From NCBI GenBank assembly GCA_021845905.1, contig JAJZVA010000001.1, positions 124,001-188,000 on the forward strand: a stretch of 64,000 nt of DNA, given 5' to 3'. Positions 63,133-64,000 of this stretch are shown one piece after another. The translations under genes and the position numbers were made by a program. The DNA is from Pseudomonadota bacterium (GTDB lineage: Bacteria > Pseudomonadota > Alphaproteobacteria > Micavibrionales > UBA2020). The notes beneath the pieces were generated by a model. The model did no database searches and was not told the origin of the DNA. It saw only the letters and a list, made by a program, of their open reading frames with translations. Within the stretch, counting starts at the first letter, position 1. Every line of letters begins with the position of its first letter.

Positions 63133-64000
63133 TGAAAATAACCGAAGACCATCTTGAACAAGCCGCGCTCGACTGGTTCCGGTCATTGGGATACGAGGCC
63201 GTTTTCGGGCCGGATATCGCGCCGGAGGATGACGTTTCCGCGCCGGAGCGCACAAACTACAAGGAAGTCATTCTGGCCGACCGTCTGCATGACAGACTCG
63301 CCGCAATCAATCCCGCCCTTCCCGCCGCCGCCATTGACGACGCCATAGGCCAGATACTCAAGCCAAACCTGCCGACACTTATTCAGATCAACCGCCAGTT
63401 TCACCGCTTTCTGCGTGATGGCGTGAAGGTCGAATATCAGCGCGGAAACGAAACGGTCGGCGATATCGTGAAGCTGGCGGATTTCACGCACCCTGAAAGA
63501 AACGACTGGCTGGTCGTCAACCAGTTTTCCATTCAGGGGCCGCACCATACGCGCCGCCCCGATATTATCGTTTTCCTCAACGGCCTGCCCATCGCGGTGC
63601 TGGAACTGAAAAATCCCGGCGACGAAAACGCCGATATCTGGAAGGCTTTCGACCAGTTCCAAACCTACAAAGAGCAAATCCCCGACCTGTTCAATACCAA
63701 TGAAATGCTGATTATCTCGGACGGCATAACGGCGCGGATGGGGTCGCTTACGTCCGATAAGGAAAGATTTTCGGCATGGCGCACAATCGACGGACGGGAA
63801 ACGGACCCTCTCGGCGAATTTCGAGAACTCGAAACCCTCATTAAAGGCGTTTTTGCAAAAGAATTCCTGCTGGACTACCTGCAAAATTTTATTTTATTCG
63901 AGGAAGACAAGGGCGATATCATTAAAAAGATTGCAGGCTATCACCAATTCCACGCCGTGCGGCTGGCTGTCGCCAAAACGCTGAAAGCGGCGGCGGCGGA
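63132..64000 (+). CDS. hsdR: Type I restriction enzyme subunit HsdR, 5' part
   Basis: The first 289 residues of HsdR, the nuclease and translocase subunit. The start MKITEDHLEQAALDWFRSLGYE and the nuclease core (GPHHTRRPDIIVFLNGLPIAVLELKNP, an ExK-type motif) are standard, followed by ADIWKAFDQFQTYKEQIPDLF. The helicase domains lie beyond the window end. The gene closes the operon hsdM-ORF6N-hepT-mntA/hsdS-mrr-hsdR. Confidence 0.94.
   Translation, partial: MKITEDHLEQAALDWFRSLGYEAVFGPDIAPEDDVSAPERTNYKEVILADRLHDRLAAINPALPAAAIDDAIGQILKPNLPTLIQINRQFHRFLRDGVKVEYQRGNETVGDIVKLADFTHPERNDWLVVNQFSIQGPHHTRRPDIIVFLNGLPIAVLELKNPGDENADIWKAFDQFQTYKEQIPDLFNTNEMLIISDGITARMGSLTSDKERFSAWRTIDGRETDPLGEFRELETLIKGVFAKEFLLDYLQNFILFEEDKGDIIKKIAGYHQFHAVRLAVAKTLKAAAA

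Larger units (their letters stand above)
56273..64000 (+). mobile_element. Island 2: integrated element in tRNA-Lys(UUU), left part
   Basis: The element starts at the anticodon loop of tRNA-Lys and runs beyond the window. Its left end has an integrase, repeated GGTCAyTT motifs, a field of near-palindromic repeats, and a type I restriction-modification operon with an embedded HepT/MntA-type toxin-antitoxin pair. The right boundary is not visible. Confidence 0.75.

Overview
The window is chromosomal DNA from an alphaproteobacterium. The evidence is a flagellar export cluster running into flhB and cckA (the alphaproteobacterial synteny), an NDUFAF5-like methyltransferase, a ComF protein and a pta-ackA-fabI operon. 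A Micavibrio-like or Rhodospirillales-like lineage is my guess only. The backbone is GC-rich and densely packed, with many 4-base ATGA overlaps.

Region 1 (1-29042) is backbone. It holds the 3' part of fumC, a ribbon-helix-helix protein, two methyltransferase genes, a PepE-like peptidase, comF, and an MFS transporter preceded by a possible leader peptide with alternative hairpins. Next come fliP-fliO-orf-flhB-like on the minus strand and, divergently, flgB-flgC-fliE-fliQ. A nitrilase-family gene and a GNAT gene then interrupt the cluster before fliR-flhB-cckA. A Crp/Fnr-type regulator with an in-frame amber codon, a small lipoprotein and an L,D-transpeptidase follow. After these are a tyrosyl-tRNA-synthetase-like protein fused to S4 and GNAT domains, the pta-ackA-fabI operon, and a tgt-qng1 pair that points to queuine salvage.

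Region 2 (29074-51447) is a 22.4 kb integrative mobilizable element. It sits in the anticodon loop of a tRNA-Leu(CAA) gene, which is cut into a 5' half on the left and a 3' half on the right; joined, the halves give a perfect tRNA. The element does not restore the broken gene but carries its own complete tRNA-Leu(CAA) just after its integrase. It also carries ArdA, a HigB/HigA-like toxin-antitoxin pair with a perfect 20-bp operator-like palindrome, mobC-mobA, a hairpin-rich oriT-like region, a 1561-residue RHS protein with a candidate immunity protein, IS remnants, an autotransporter, a lipoprotein hydrolase and an Nramp-type transporter. Shared 14-bp repeats near both ends look like integrase arm sites.

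Region 3 (51493-56234) is a short backbone stretch with an OprP-like porin, a frame-broken ankyrin/GNAT-like gene, a paralogue of the island lipoprotein hydrolase, and tRNA-Ser(UGA).

Region 4 (56273 to the end) is a second island, in a tRNA-Lys(UUU) gene. It encodes an integrase whose C-terminus runs into a field of near-palindromic repeats, a 24-bp perfect palindrome, and then a tightly overlapping operon: hsdM, an ORF6N protein, a HEPN (HepT) toxin with RX4HXY, an MntA-type nucleotidyltransferase antitoxin fused in frame to HsdS, an Mrr-like nuclease and hsdR (cut by the window end). The HepT plus MntA-HsdS arrangement, a toxin-antitoxin module hard-wired into the specificity subunit of a type I restriction system, is the most striking item here.
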